A stretch of 64,000 nucleotides of DNA from Lutraria lutraria (GCA_964023205.1 OZ026848.1:29437912-29501911); one strand, 5' to 3'. Shown: positions 48,363 to 62,400, numbered from the stretch's first letter. The notes: generated by a model from the letters alone, not told the origin. Made by a program: numbers and translations.

Positions 48363-51300
48363 CTATTTACAAAACAATGAACCGACCAGAAACATCTATT
48401 CACACAAGTAACATTTACTTATGTCTAGAATGTTATTTCAGAGTAGTAAAAAAAAATTCATTGCTACAGACAACTTTTTAGAAAATAAATTACATTGAAA
48501 ATGAACTGTATTGGAAAGCTCATGTAAGTTCAACTTATAAAAACCTGAACAAAAGGTCTCTGATTTGAGACTTGGTTAAATAATTTACAATCTTTATACA
48601 CTACCTTCTCAGAAAGTATAAATTATTTCATTTAGAAGATAAACATTGCAAATTTCTGAAGTTAAAATTGAATTGGAAACATATTAAATTTCAAACAATC
48701 AATATGTGTGTTCAAATAAGAGTCAACTGTACATACATATGATTTTTACCTATGATTTGTAATATTTTGTACATATTTACATGTATTGTTATACTACATA
48801 ACATATGTAAAAATCATACAAGCAAACACAGGCCAGGCATCAAACTGATATCATAAACTTGTGGTCAATATACTGTAATATCTTCATTCATCTCAAAACC
48901 CTGCGGTCAAAAACTCAAAATTACAAACTAAAAGTAATAATCAAATGATTGTAGTTTCGTAATGAGTAGACAAAAATGATATCCCTTCCAGCCTATAATG
49001 AGTCCAATTATGATTCGATATAGATGCTGGATTAATTTTTCAAATTATTTTATCCTAAACAAATTTAAATAGGAAACTACAAATTTAAATTCAGACAAAA
49101 AACATCTGGTTAATTCCAGTACATTTATTATTTTCAGTAATAAAGATTGAATAAGTTTGAAGACCCAAGTTTTACAATGTCAGTTGATGCAAATACATTT
49201 CTATGTATAGGGTTAAAAATAGCTGTAACTCATCATAATTTTAATTTGATTTACACGTAATACTGAGAAATCGAAGTATCAAATATTTGTAATATATACT
49301 TAACAGGTTAATTTGTTATAAATATTGCAAGCAATGTACATACAGCATAATAATATTGACCCCCAAATAAAGGGCCACCAACAATAGCTATTTCCGTTAT
49401 CTATGATGTGAACCGATAAAATGGCATCACTAAATATTGCCAACATTTCAAATACTTGTAGAGAGCACAAATGTATCGCTCGACTGATGTGTATATCCCC
49501 GATCCATGACATGGACTGTGAAGGTGGCACCACTATTGATATTTCAAATATGAACAAACTACTAACAATTCACTGATGTATCGCAACATGCCACCAGGAT
49601 CCAATTTACACCCAAACATGGCCATATTTCATGATGTTAACAACCTATTTAAGAAACAAAACAAAATCTTAAGATGAAATATTATTTTAAACACAATGCA
49701 CATACCTAACAATATCATAAAAATTATTACGACACAGCCTTATCATTTTGAAATCAGCTAGTTTTATGATTGCTGTCATACTCCAAAAATTCCTGAACTA
49801 AATGAATCATCATCATGAAACGCAACTATGTAAACAAACCGTAATTAAATTGAATAGCTCATGATAACAGTCGTTAAAAACTGATATAATTCTAGCCTTC
49901 ATGTAACAAATTGAAAGTCTGCATCTTAATATAGAGTAAAAACTCCCTAGCCTCCATGAAAACTAATAAAGTTGTTTCAAAATAAAACACAAAAATGAAA
50001 TACATAGTATAAGATGATTGCCATTAGATGAATCATAAAAATATTTCCTGCTAATTGTCCCAATGCATGTTATATCATGAATGTATACTTACCGGTAATG
50101 ACAAAAGTCTCACAGTTTTGGGTTTCTGTGATGTCACTTGACATTTTACTGTTTCTACTTTACACTAAAATGAATGACTTTGAAATGGTACCAATTTTAT
50201 CAATGTATAAATATCTATAAATTATCAAGCCAGGTAAATTCTCACAAAATGCATTAAGAATTGTGGAAATATTAGCCTCAAATTATGGACAGTTCAAACT
50301 AAAAATATGATCAAGCTATGCCTATATTATCCATTCCAGTTCAGGTAATAAAACGAGTACACTTTTCAAACAACAAATAATCTCAAAATTTTGAAACTAT
50401 CTCAAATGTTTATCATTCCACTATTTCTTATAGAATTTTTTATACAGAATCATACTGAACACATTTGGAAATTTATATATTTTAGATGATCACAAAGATT
50501 TAAACACACCATACAATTCAACACAAGATCTCTCTTAAATTAACACTTGTACATAAAAAAAATCCTTGTTTATCATTTACTAGGTTCACATCACTTTTAA
50601 ATCCAGTGAAATTCAGGCAATACTGAATTCCGAATAAAAGACTGGCAATATCTCAATAGATATCAAGGTCTCATTGTTTCTTGAAACCAAAACGGATTTA
50701 AAATAAACCGAACTGTACAGTCAATGAATCAAACAAGATACGAAACAAATTAGGTATCAAATAAGATTGACGAAATTTTTTACTAGTAGTACAGGTCCTG
50801 AGAACTTGAAAAAAGATTTGTTTCAGATTTCGAATATCAAAAATTGAACTTAAACCATAAGTATTTAATGAATAAAAGTGGGAAAGAAAATTATCACACA
50901 CAAAGGGACTTAACTCTTACAGACAGTTTGAGATTATATGTAAAATAAATTAAACCCAGGTACAAGTATTGCACTGATAGAACAAAACAGTTATAACGTT
51001 GAATACACTAATAAATTATATTCCCGGCAGTCATACAACATCAACATTCAACCATTCTGATCTATCCTGAAAAATTTCCCATGATCAACTGAACCAATCA
51101 CTGAACTGAGATCACAAGAGATTGATCTTAGATGGAAAAATTTTTTTTTTTTTAAATAATTGGATCTTCTCTATACCAAAAAAATTCATATTTTTTATGC
51201 TACATACCGATATTGCAAAAATGAGACTCGTCAGGAACTCTTCACAAAAAAGGTTCCAATTCAGAGAAGTCAGTGTTCTAGTAATCATTTAAAAAAAATT

Positions 51301-51485
51301 CTAACTGCACCTTCAGCACATGTTTTGTAAGAGACCTCTTAATTGTGACAACCAGTGAAAAAATGACAGACTGTCCTTTCATACATTAAATAACATCAAC
51401 ATTTAAACTTCATACAAATAAAGAGTACCACCCAAAATAATTGGGTGGAGAAAATCAAACACATCGTTTGTAATACCACGTAACA

Positions 51486-53414
51486 TTAAACCAATCTATC
51501 TATGCTGCCCTTAGTATCAGCCAGTCCCGTGTCCTCAGGTTCTGATTCAGTTCTAGACTTTGAAGATAAACTAGATCTTCTTTCTGGAGGTGGAGGACGA
51601 GGTTTCCTACCTCCTCCAGAAGAGTCGCTAGTTTTTGATTTATCATCAGATGCTGTCTGTGAACTTGTAATGGATGGAACTGATTGGTCAGTTCTGTCTG
51701 CACTGCTCTGAGACACTGAGGAGCTTGCATCTGTGTCTTCATCATTCTGTTTGACCCAGACCATTTCATGCTGAGAATCAATACTGCTGGAACTGCTGCT
51801 AGTACTTTCAACACTATCTCCTCTCGTAGAACGGGACATCTTCTCCGCACTTATATTTGTAACTTTTCCGTTCACAACTTTTCTAGGAGTATCTCCGACT
51901 TCCTCCAAGTGTTCATCTCCTTGAAGAGTCATATCCTTTTCAACAGTTTTCAATCCTTTATCAGCAGAATCTAAATTGGATGATGAGAATTTTTTCCCGA
52001 CCATTTCGGGTGGTTTTTTATCTTTGATTTCAGATGAAGTTTCCTTGTCAATGGATTTATCTCTCTTACTCTCCAACAAAGGTGTGGTGAATTGTTTTAA
52101 TGATCCTATACTAGATTTTCTTTCTACTTTGGTTTCTAATTCTATATTAGCAAATTGTTTGGGTGGCTTAATGATGTCAGAATGTCTCTTGGTATCAACA
52201 GAGATAGATGATTGAAGTATTTTGGAATCAGCGGATTTAGACTTAAGTTGTCCATTAGCAGTAGCTGCATTGACAGCCATTACAGCATGCCCTGGTAGCC
52301 GGCTACTCTTCCTTGGAGGTGGTGGCGGAGGCACCTTCTTTGGTCTTGCATCTTTGGATGTTGGTTTCGTCTGAGGGTAACTTCGCCTATTATCACCACC
52401 AGCAACTGACATTTGACTAGGAGGAATGCGGTATTTAGGGGATTCAGGGGTCAAAGGACTTGGCATAGATTTTGTAGGAGAATATGGTTTTGGAATGGCG
52501 GTAAAAGTTGTTCTTGGTCTTGATGCTCCAGCCTGTGATGAATTTGATGACGGCGAAGCAGGACTAAACTTTTGTGATGAGACTACTGACGATGAACCAC
52601 TGACTGGCAGACTAGATGGTTTAGAAACTGATGAAGCTTGTGATTGGCTAACTGATGTACTCATCGAACTAGTTGGCATGGTAATGGCTGAACTACGAAC
52701 CAGAGATGGTGTGCTCCGTACTGGGGATACACTAGACCCTGGTGAGATCTGAGAATAAACTTCTGTAGGTGAGTCAATAGATAAAGATGACACAGAAGTT
52801 ACTGGTGTTGATGCAGTTGTGGGTGTTGGAGGTGATGATAAAGAACTAAAGAAAGCCGCTCTTGCCGCACTTTTCTGATTACTAAAATCTGTAGTTTTTA
52901 ATTTTCCTGCAGAAGATTTTTCTAAACGTTTCCCACTTTTTTTCTGACCAGCAGTCTCACTAGACGTCACTGGCAAAACTGCTGGTTCCGATTTGAATTC
53001 CACACTTTTACCACTTTGACTTTTATACTGATAACCTTTCACCACTTTATCTTCACCTTGACCTTTTGATTTTCCTGAAGTTTGTCCATTCTTTGACGAT
53101 ACAGCTTTGACAAGGGACATAACTGGGTATGCCATCGAGGGAGATGTGGCGGAAGATTCTGGCTTTGAGGTAGATGGTTGACCAGCACCCTTTGGTGTGG
53201 AAGTAGACATAGGCATAGCGAATGATATGACAGAGGTATCATCCCCATTTGATGGCGAATGAGAGACAGCAGTAGTTATTTCCCCTTGTTGAGATGCGGG
53301 GACAGCACCATGTGGTTTTAATGCCTTGCTCGCCAATTCTAAAGTTTTTCCAAATCTTAATGATTCTTGCTGCGTACTAATTTTCTTCTTGATTTGTCGT
53401 GCTGTCTCTGCAGC
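51486..53414 (-). CDS. KIAA1217/SRCIN1-like: Sickle-tail-like last exon (642 codons and stop)
   Basis: The exon opens after acceptor AATTGTAG and runs without a stop to TAA at 51488-51486. The first ~35 residues (AAETARQIKKKIS, then TLELASKALKPHG) continue the helical region. The rest is low-complexity Ser/Thr/Pro with blocks of Lys. Two polyproline motifs are visible: VPPPPPPRKSSR (about 52312-52345) and KPRPPPPERR (about 51584-51612). Both contain PxxPxR, a class II SH3 ligand pattern, in line with vertebrate p140Cap binding SH3 proteins. The C terminus is SIDRLV, not a canonical PDZ ligand. The start at 53414 comes from the splice site; no initiator Met is needed. Confidence 0.93.
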   Translation of the reverse strand, partial: AAETARQIKKKISTQQESLRFGKTLELASKALKPHGAVPASQQGEITTAVSHSPSNGDDTSVISFAMPMSTSTPKGAGQPSTSKPESSATSPSMAYPVMSLVKAVSSKNGQTSGKSKGQGEDKVVKGYQYKSQSGKSVEFKSEPAVLPVTSSETAGQKKSGKRLEKSSAGKLKTTDFSNQKSAARAAFFSSLSSPPTPTTASTPVTSVSSLSIDSPTEVYSQISPGSSVSPVRSTPSLVRSSAITMPTSSMSTSVSQSQASSVSKPSSLPVSGSSSVVSSQKFSPASPSSNSSQAGASRPRTTFTAIPKPYSPTKSMPSPLTPESPKYRIPPSQMSVAGGDNRRSYPQTKPTSKDARPKKVPPPPPPRKSSRLPGHAVMAVNAATANGQLKSKSADSKILQSSISVDTKRHSDIIKPPKQFANIELETKVERKSSIGSLKQFTTPLLESKRDKSIDKETSSEIKDKKPPEMVGKKFSSSNLDSADKGLKTVEKDMTLQGDEHLEEVGDTPRKVVNGKVTNISAEKMSRSTRGDSVESTSSSSSSIDSQHEMVWVKQNDEDTDASSSVSQSSADRTDQSVPSITSSQTASDDKSKTSDSSGGGRKPRPPPPERRSSLSSKSRTESEPEDTGLADTKGSIDRLV

Positions 53415-56400
53415 CTACAATTGTTTAAAATTCACATTAATATTGTAACATAGAAATAACAGAGTTAATAATGAAATTAAACTTATCTTAAGAATTACAA
53501 GAGATGTCTTTAAAAATTCTGTTTTTAACATTATTGTAGTCATATACAGGTGGGTTGTTAATCTAGTTAGTTTTCCTGGATTCTGTTCCAGTACTAACCT
53601 TGTTCTCCGCATGTAACTGTCCAACTTCTCCACATGAATGATCAGTAATGGAGGATGAATGTCTCAGAATGCAGTACAGTCAAACCTGTGAATAAAGGCC
53701 ACCCTTGGGAAAGATATAATGTGACCTTCATTCAGATGTCATTTTTTCCAAATTATCAATGACAGTTTTCAAAAGAATGACCTTTATTCACAAGTGGGCC
53801 TTTATCAAGACGTGTCCGCAAACACAGGTTTGACAGTATCAAAGGGAAGATGTACCAAAAACAAAATGCATAATTAAAGAAAAAAATATAATCTAAACAA
53901 AGTGCAATATTTTATACGAGATGCTGCTTTCTATAAATACATGTGCACCAGGTGGAGGTACAGACAGACAAACTATAATTATGGTCCCACACCATTAGAT
54001 GCCTAGGACATAGTATTGATAGATAGAAAGAAAGAACTCAAGAAAGTGGTAAAACAATTTTGATACTAATAAGTAAACATACTAGCCCAAAGCCTGAGGC
54101 TAGAAGACTTCTATACAGGCCAGTGATCTTTCTCAAATTTGTGTATGAGGCTAGTGGCAAATTGCTTATTTTAATTGACCACTTACAAACATGGACACAA
54201 TTCTAAATGTTGTCTGACACTGATTTTTTTTATAAATATGTTAATTCCAGAGATGTCACAAACAAAAATAAATTACTTGTATTCCATGGAGTCTGGCCTC
54301 ATGGTCAGGTATCATAGCTTGGATGTTCTCTAACACAGCTTTCTTATCCTCCATGGTCGGTATCTTAGCTTGTACTGATAACGCTACAACCTGCGGTGGA
54401 CGGTGCTCCTGTACTGAAGCTAGTCTGTAAAGTAATAGAAATGTTATACTGTGGAATCATTAATTTTCGTTGGGGATTTAATTTCATGGGTTTGCTCATC
54501 CATGAAATCTAATCCTCACGAATTTAAATGCAGAGAAAAAGAATTTTTCTTTCGAAAATCAAAATCCACAAATTTATGTCCCCACGAAATAGCCATTTTG
54601 GTAAAAACCACGAAAATTGAGCCACATTTTGTCTTCTTTAAGAGTGGCTCTTGTTCACAGGTTTGACTGTAATTTAATAAATACAAGAGCGCAGCGAGTG
54701 GTATTAGTGCTCGTCTGTTCACCACCTCAGTGAGATCTATTCACCTATGAAGTTTCATGTTGCTATCTCTAATAGTTTCTGAGTTACGAGCTACATTAAA
54801 TGTTTAAGTTTTTGCATGACGCAGATGTCACAATAGCTAGACTTTTTCTAAAAGCAAACTGTGGAAACTTTTGGGGAAATCTTAAATTTTGTAAGTGCAG
54901 AAAATTAAACTCATACAAACCTTTTTAATGTGAAGAGAGTTCCTGTAAGTTTCTTACATTTCTTTAAAGAGTTATCTAACTTCTCTGGTTCTTCTTTAAG
55001 AAATCTATAAAGAAGGTAAGAAGGTCATTGTTACATAAAACATGTTATTTTGACACAAAAAATGAAACAGGGTGATCGGTGGTCTAGTGGTAACATGCTG
55101 GGCTACTTAATGTCATGGGTTCGAATCTCGACTCGGCCTTTCGATATTTCAGAGATGCTGCTTCAGTGTCCCCATCCCACCAACTACCGAGCCAAGTGCT
55201 GTGTTAAGAAAATTACAGGAAACTGACAAGGGGTGTATTGGTCTTTTATATCGGGCACAATAGAACCAGGAAAACTATCGAAAAAAGTAGGGATATAAAA
55301 GCAGGGTTCTCCTGTATCTTATCTCCACTCTCTCGGGCGGAACTGACAATATATGTATGGAATTGAGATTTCAGCTTGGAGATCGAACTAAAGCTTTGTA
55401 ACCTTGGGGCTGATCTTTGAGATCAAATCTAAATCTCAATTTTGGGCTCTAAATATTCTAGTGATTTAAAATATGATTCTGTTACTTTTAAAACAAGTTA
55501 ACTGATCAAAATATTTACCTACACATACCTTAAACATTCATAATGGAGATGAAAAATATTGAGAATAAAAATAAAGATTTCAGCTTGGACGTTGACTTAT
55601 TACCTCATACCCAGTGCCCTAAAAGAATCAATAGTATAAACCTGGGAATCAAGCAAGAAGTCAAATAGGGGCCCAGCATTATTGTGATTTGATTTGTAAT
55701 GCGTCAGGACAAAACATTTGAAACTTATTGATACATGTACAGTAAAGCATATGAAAACCGGACTGTCTTCCGGATTAGGCCAATATTCCGGTTTCCCAAT
55801 AAATCAAATTTTCAGTAACTACTTACTTTTCTTCTCTTACAATGACTTCCATCTCAGCTGCCATGACATGTTTCAATCTATCTTGTATCTTCGGAAATCG
55901 TACTGTATTATAAAGGATAAGGATTTTCAAGCTTTTTGATCAATAAACTAATCATGAGAAGAAACAGTATTTTAGAGCATATGTAAATTATTTTCACTAT
56001 TCAGAAATTTGTTTCACTTACCATACAACTCCTTATAAATGTCCCTCCCAATTCAACACACATTCATATAATTTCAGAAAAATTCAGCAGTCATGATTTA
56101 TTATCAAAGTCTACTCAAATTTTTCAAATAACATCTAGTGCTGCAGTAAAACTGTTTAAATGAGAATTCCATAGGTTTGTTTATAAAAAAGTATTTAGAA
56201 TATACAGTTAAACCTGTGAACATGGGCCTCCCTTTGGAAAAACAAAATGTGACCTTTATTGACAGGTGGTCCTTAATTTGAGGTCAGTTTGATAACAATT
56301 TTTCAAAGAATGGCCTTTAATCACAGGCTGGCTTTAATTTGGAGGTAGCTGCAGACACAGGTTTGACAGTAATTCTACATGTCAGGAAGTACAAGACCTG

Positions 56401-59400
56401 ATTCAAGAATTAATATAAACTTAAAATTAATGTCTCAAGTCCCAATGAACAGGCTTAAATGGTTTACAGCAGATACAAGACAGTAGATTTCACTCACCTT
56501 TGAGATCACCTAGTTGTTTGGTCACATGACTAAGAACTAATGCCATTCCTTCTACGTCTGACATCTGTACACGGCATTGACGAGACAACACGTCGGAACG
56601 TAACTCTTCCACAGCGTGTTCAAGATCACTGTTCATAAAATGAATAAAAAAATAGTGATAATTGTATTATTTAATATAAATGTCACAGTGCACAAATGGT
56701 TAATCAAAGTCCAGAAAGTACTCATGGAAACTGAACTTACATAGCGAGGGCTCAGCGCAATACTGTCGTAACTTGTTCTTATTTCCATATGAGTTACGAC
56801 ACTGTTGCGTTGAACCCTAGAATTAGACTTGCACTGCAACATGGAATGGGGACTATAGTTTAACAATTGCATGGCAGATGTAAAAAAAGGTAGTACTTTG
56901 GTCCACATAAAAATTCAAGTGAGTATAGTTATGGATTGCTGAACTATCTTTCAATTTCCAAAATGGACTCTGATCATTATGACCTTGAGCCTCTAATAAA
57001 GGTCAAGTTTTTTTTTCATTCCTTCCTGTGTTACAAATAAAATCTGAAATTGTGTAAGAAAAAACAATAATTCTGAAAAACTCAAATTATGTAGTCTTTA
57101 TAATTTTGTCCTAAATCTCACAAAATAATGAAAATATGTTTTTCTCCATTAAATGGGCAACATGGTTACCATAGCAACAGCAGGAAATAGTTGTTTTTCT
57201 TCATTTTCACTAATGCCAGCAAAAACATTGTTTTTGAGAGACTTTAGTACACATTATTAACTTTGCTTGGTGCATACAGAATTAATTTTCCGACTATGAA
57301 CGGATAATCTAATTAAAGGAAAACTTCTTTGGTATTCATTTATCAAAGTTGTCAAGAAAATGGAAACAAAATCTTCTAGGTTACTGCTTTTTCTGTAATA
57401 AATATACACAATATCTGGCAATGATATAACTGCTTGGAAAGAACTGTACTTTGTTAAATTTGGGGTTTTATACCTATTTTCAACAATATTTCAGTAATAT
57501 AATTCAGGACAATGAATTTTACCAGTTTTCTTTCATTCTGTACCAGTACTAACCCTGTTCTTTGCAAGTTACCACCAACTTAGTCTTACATGTTTATAAT
57601 GGCTTCATTTAAGTTCATCAGAGAGAATAATTATGTGCAGTGCCAACTTAACATTTCACTCTGAGAGTGCTTTTCCATAACCCACAGTCTTATAAAAACC
57701 AGCACATCAATCTTCTATATGGATAAAACTTACTTTTATACATTAACATAGTTAGAAATATACATCAACTTATTTGTTAACATCAAGTTTTACGCCCCTT
57801 TTCAACAGTCAGATTCATATGAGGCGGACAGTTCACCTAAGCATCGCTCCTGGGAAGAACCTGCACTGGAATCCCATCCTCCGTAAGCAACTGTCTACTT
57901 TCTCATATAAAGAGAAATGGTTGGTAGCAGAACTTGAACCCACAACCCTCTATCAGTGAGAGGTTACAGTGATTTGAAGTCAGCGACCTTAACCACTCGA
58001 CCACGGAGGCGGGTCCAAATATATATCAAAGGTTAATAAGCAAGTATTATTCTGTGTTTAAAAAATTACCATTCTTACCCCAATAAGAGCGCCTAACTGT
58101 TACAAAATAAGCTCTTGGAAATTATCTGGTGAAGAATGGATGGGCATTGCTCAATTTAGACAGCAGACAGGTTGTATTTGATCTTTTTGGCAAAGCAAGG
58201 GCAACAGAATGACAGGGGACGTCATTTGGCCAAGAAATTAAGCCCGTAAACATTTTGACCAAGTTTGGTGAAGATTGCAAGGAAACTGCTCAACTTAAAC
58301 AGCAGACAACTACTGTGAACACTATGTGTTCCCATAATAAGAATATAAAATCTGGATTATGACTTGTTTCAAAGTGTAGCACTATACGGCCCCTTTTTTG
58401 TTGGGTCGAACCAACAGCCAGAGCCACAATAAAAGTCATGGTGATTTTTCCAGCTTTAACAGTCGAGGAAGCCCCTAGGCATACTCCAGGACACAACCAC
58501 TGAGCTTCTGTAAGCCACCAGCTGGACAGCTTCCTCGCATGAGAAAAAATTTGTCTGGTCCAATCATGGGGTTCACACTCACAGTGACAAGGGGCCAGTG
58601 ATTACTACTTAGAGACCGTAACCACTTGACCACATAGTCCCGATCTAGATGGCCAAGTATCTGTTTTGTGCATATTGTTATAACAACTAGAACTATCACT
58701 AAAGGTGATGAATACCCCCAGATGCGGCCTTGACACAGTTATTGTTACATTTTACAGAGGAAAATATAATGCATTTTCATTTTTTTAATACCTGCAAATT
58801 GTTGCTTAGATATATCCTGACCAGTTTCTAAATATACATTATATAAAAAATAACGAAGGGCCATAACTCATTAAAATTTACTTGGACAAAACCTATTGTG
58901 GACATGCACAACTTGGCAAACTACTTATCACTTCTAAGAAGTTTCACTGAATTCCTGCATGTAGTTGCTGACAAATAGTACGGACAAAATTTACCTAATT
59001 GTATAAAACAAAGGGCCATAACTCAGTGAAAATTAATCCAAACAAAACCTGGTTATTGCATGCACAACTTGGCTTACTTTTTATAACTTCTGTGAAGTTT
59101 CATTGAATTCCTATGAGTAGTTACTGAGATATTGTATATACACTGTATAAAAAACAACGAAGGGCCATAACTCAGTGAAAATTTAACCAACCAAGACAAG
59201 CTTAATGCATGCACAACAAGGCTAACTACTCATCACTTCTGAGAAGTTTTATTGAATTCCTGGCAGTAGTCAATGAGAAATAGTCAGAACAAAATTTGCC
59301 TATTGTATATACTGTAGAAAAAAACAAAGGGCTATAACTCAGTGAAAATCAATCCAAATGAAAAATGATTTAAGCATGCACAACTAGGCTAACTACTTAT

Positions 59401-62400
59401 TACTTCTGTGAAGTTTCGTTGAAATCCTGTGAATAGTTGCTGAGAAATTGTCCGGACAAAATTTGCCTAATGTATATACTGTATAAAAACAACAAAGGGC
59501 TATAACTCAGTGAAAATTAATCCGAACGAAAATTGCTTTAAGCATGCACAACTAGGCTTACTACTGATCACTTCTGTGAAGTTTCATTGAGATCCTGTGA
59601 GTAGTTGCTGAGAAATTGTCCGGACAAAATTTGCCTATTGTATATACTGTAGAAAAACAACAAAGGGGTATAACTCAGTGAAAATTAATCAGAACAAAAA
59701 TTGCTTTAAGCATGCACAACTAGGCTTACTACTGATCACTTCTGTGAAGTTTCATTGAGATCCTGTGAGTAATTGCTGAGAAATTGTCCGGACAAAATTT
59801 GCCTATTGTATATACTGTATAAAAACAACAAAGGGGCATAACTCAGTGAAAATTAATCCGAACGAAAAATGCTTTAAGCTAGCACAACTAGGCTTACTAC
59901 TGATCACTTCTGTGAAGTTTTATTGAAATCCTGTCAGTAGTTGCTGAGAAATTCTCCGGACAAATTGTGTCTACAGACGCACGGACCGACCGACCGACCG
60001 ACCGGCCGACCGACCGACCGACCGTCAAGCGTGAATCCAATATAGCCCCCATATATTTCATATCTGGGGGTATAATGATGAATATTTTACCTAAGTTCCT
60101 TATCGGCCTGCGCCTTGTCCTCGAGGTAGATTGTGTACATCACATCAACTTCATTTCGTTGTTGACGAATTAACATATGTTCAGCACCAGGTACTGCTGA
60201 TAACGCCTCCTAAAACAACATACAAACATAAAATAAGATATTTTCTACAAGGCCTAAATAATAAATTACTATGCTTGCCATATTGCTATCCAAGTTTGAA
60301 AGTTTGGGTAAGTAGGTTGGGGCCTAGGGGGTACATATATTTTTGTAAATAATCTTTCATTTTGAACCACGACGGAGTCAACAATCATACACATGAAAAC
60401 AGATTCAGCACAATGTTATAGGTGCTAGTCAGACACAAAAACCATATTGTTAAACTACAAATACCAAAAAAATATATATATCGAAAATATAACTATTTGC
60501 AGTCCTTGTAGTTCACTTAACCAGTTTTCTTGGATGGATTCTTACCAGTACTAACTTATCCTTCCACACAAAGCCAGTAACATCTCCATATATGGAGGAA
60601 AATCAACATTTTGGTCAAATTTTCATAGAAAACAAAGTCACAGAAATGTGTACTAGTATTATTCATAAGAATGACGAGATAAGTAAGTAAATAAGCAGAC
60701 GTATATATTTCATGCTTCAATGTGACACAGATCAGAAACAAGTCTTTATGTACCCTGATTTTCCGCCAGGCATCGTCCACAGTCTCTAAGATTGATTCCT
60801 TATTAATCTGTTGCAGACGACGCAAACTACGTAAATCATTCCTAAGTGCATCTGCTTGCTGTTTGATAGACAATATATTTATCTTCATGGCTTGTGACAA
60901 CCTAGGAGCGCCATCTGGTGACACTTCCACTAATCCTGTAAGTAGTAATATAAGAAGCTCTAAATAAAGAAAAAAATGGTTTCTAAAAGACAGTTTTTAA
61001 AATTTCTGCCAAATAAGAACTGTGCTCAAAACATCTGGCCCTGCATGATCAAGGTTTATAAAACTTGAAAACAGTCTCCCAGCTCAAATCCAATTTTTCT
61101 CTCAAAGTATTTTGATTGAAAAAATTTCACTTTAAAATGTTTATGTATGTATACACATTCAGATTAATTATGCAGATAGACAATGATTTACATTTAATAT
61201 TAACTGGTTAAATCATAATTAACTAAGCAATGTCAAAAGACAAAATATGAGATTTGAGCTTCGAGTCTGATCTCAAGTTGTATAACCTTGGGGCCTGGAG
61301 TTCATTGAATCATAGAATGAAAATTGACTGTATGATCTTTGATGTTAAAAGGATGCAATTTGTACTTCAATGCAAGCCTATTTACCTTAATTCTTTATCA
61401 AAAATACAAAGACTGTACATTGTCCACATTTCTCTTGTCGATAGCAAAATTATAGTAAACCCTACATTGAAATTAATCGAGAGAGACCCAAAATAGAAAA
61501 CTGACTCCCAGCCTATGTTAAAATGTGCTTAGCTTAAAAACAAACTAGAGCGCCGCAAGTGGTGCAATCGCTCGTCTGTTCACAGCCTCAGTGAGATCTA
61601 TCCAACTATGAAGTTTTATGTTGTTCCCTATTATAGTTTCTGAGTGATGAGCTACATTAAAGTTTTTGCACCATGCAGACAAGGCAATGAATACAACAGA
61701 TTGACTTTTTCTTCCAAACAAACGGGCTAAAAATATAGAATGCCTGATTTATTCAATTGTTAGAAAGGAAATAAAATGTCGTACCTTGAAGTAATTCAGT
61801 ATGCTCCAACTTCTCGGTTTCAAGTCCTGCAATAGACAGTATAGATAAAATTATCGAGGCCTCAGTGCAACACTGTCGTAACTTGTTCTTATTTCAATAT
61901 GACTAACGACACTGTTGCGTTGAACCCTCGAAATGTAAACTTTTTTAATTAACAGAGCTTAATATGTATAACTATTATAACAAACAAAATGACTATAAAG
62001 ATGGTAGCAAAATACCATAAAACCTTGATAATGTAAAGAGACCATCTCTGTGATCTCTTTAGATATACGTGACATTTCTAAACACTGAGGTGACAACTAT
62101 TGGGATCCAATTTTCATTGGTCTTATTGTACCATTAAAGGTATCAAGAGTTTAATAAGAAAATGGCGGTAAGACATTTAACAATAGAGAGACATTAATTT
62201 TAAAGGCTGCCTTGGTCTGAGAGAAGTTTTGACCTACAATGTTCAGAAGTTGCACATCGATCAATAGTCACGTTCCTCGAGTTAATAATTATTGTACAAT
62301 ATGCAATACATCACACATTAGTCACTGACTCAACACATTAAAAGTAATTTTTATCTGTCAAAAAAACACTCCCTACAGTGAAAACAAGGCAATATGATAC

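Larger units (their letters stand above)
47716..51485. other. Convergent space; probable 3' UTR of the sickle-tail-like gene
   Basis: This AT-rich segment separates the two tail-to-tail genes. Its right part is probably 3' UTR of the - strand gene. A possible - strand AATAAA (TTTATT on +) lies near 49126. It also holds a 217-bp inverted-repeat element at 48027 and a hairpin repeat at 48291. No coding sequence recognised. Confidence 0.45.
56629..60090 (-). other. Large intron of the sickle-tail-like gene
   Basis: It holds a repeat of the 25030 family interrupted by a hairpin element (56745), a SINE (57788-58012), another tRNA-like SINE fragment (58465-58645) and the ~168-bp tandem array (58795-59970) ending in a GACC microsatellite. 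No other gene seen. Confidence 0.6.

Noticed and set aside
49300..49557. 85-codon - strand frame in the intergenic space
   Set aside because: Probably within the 3' UTR of the - strand gene; no similarity recognised and no start or codon-use support.
51500..52752. Several open frames on both strands inside the large - strand exon
   Set aside because: They are shadow frames of the 642-codon exon, whose own frame continues in phase from the upstream exons.
59967..60173. Open frame with Arg-Pro-Thr-Asp repeats on the + strand
   Set aside because: It is the translation of the GACC microsatellite and the end of the tandem array. No splice context or codon bias of a gene.
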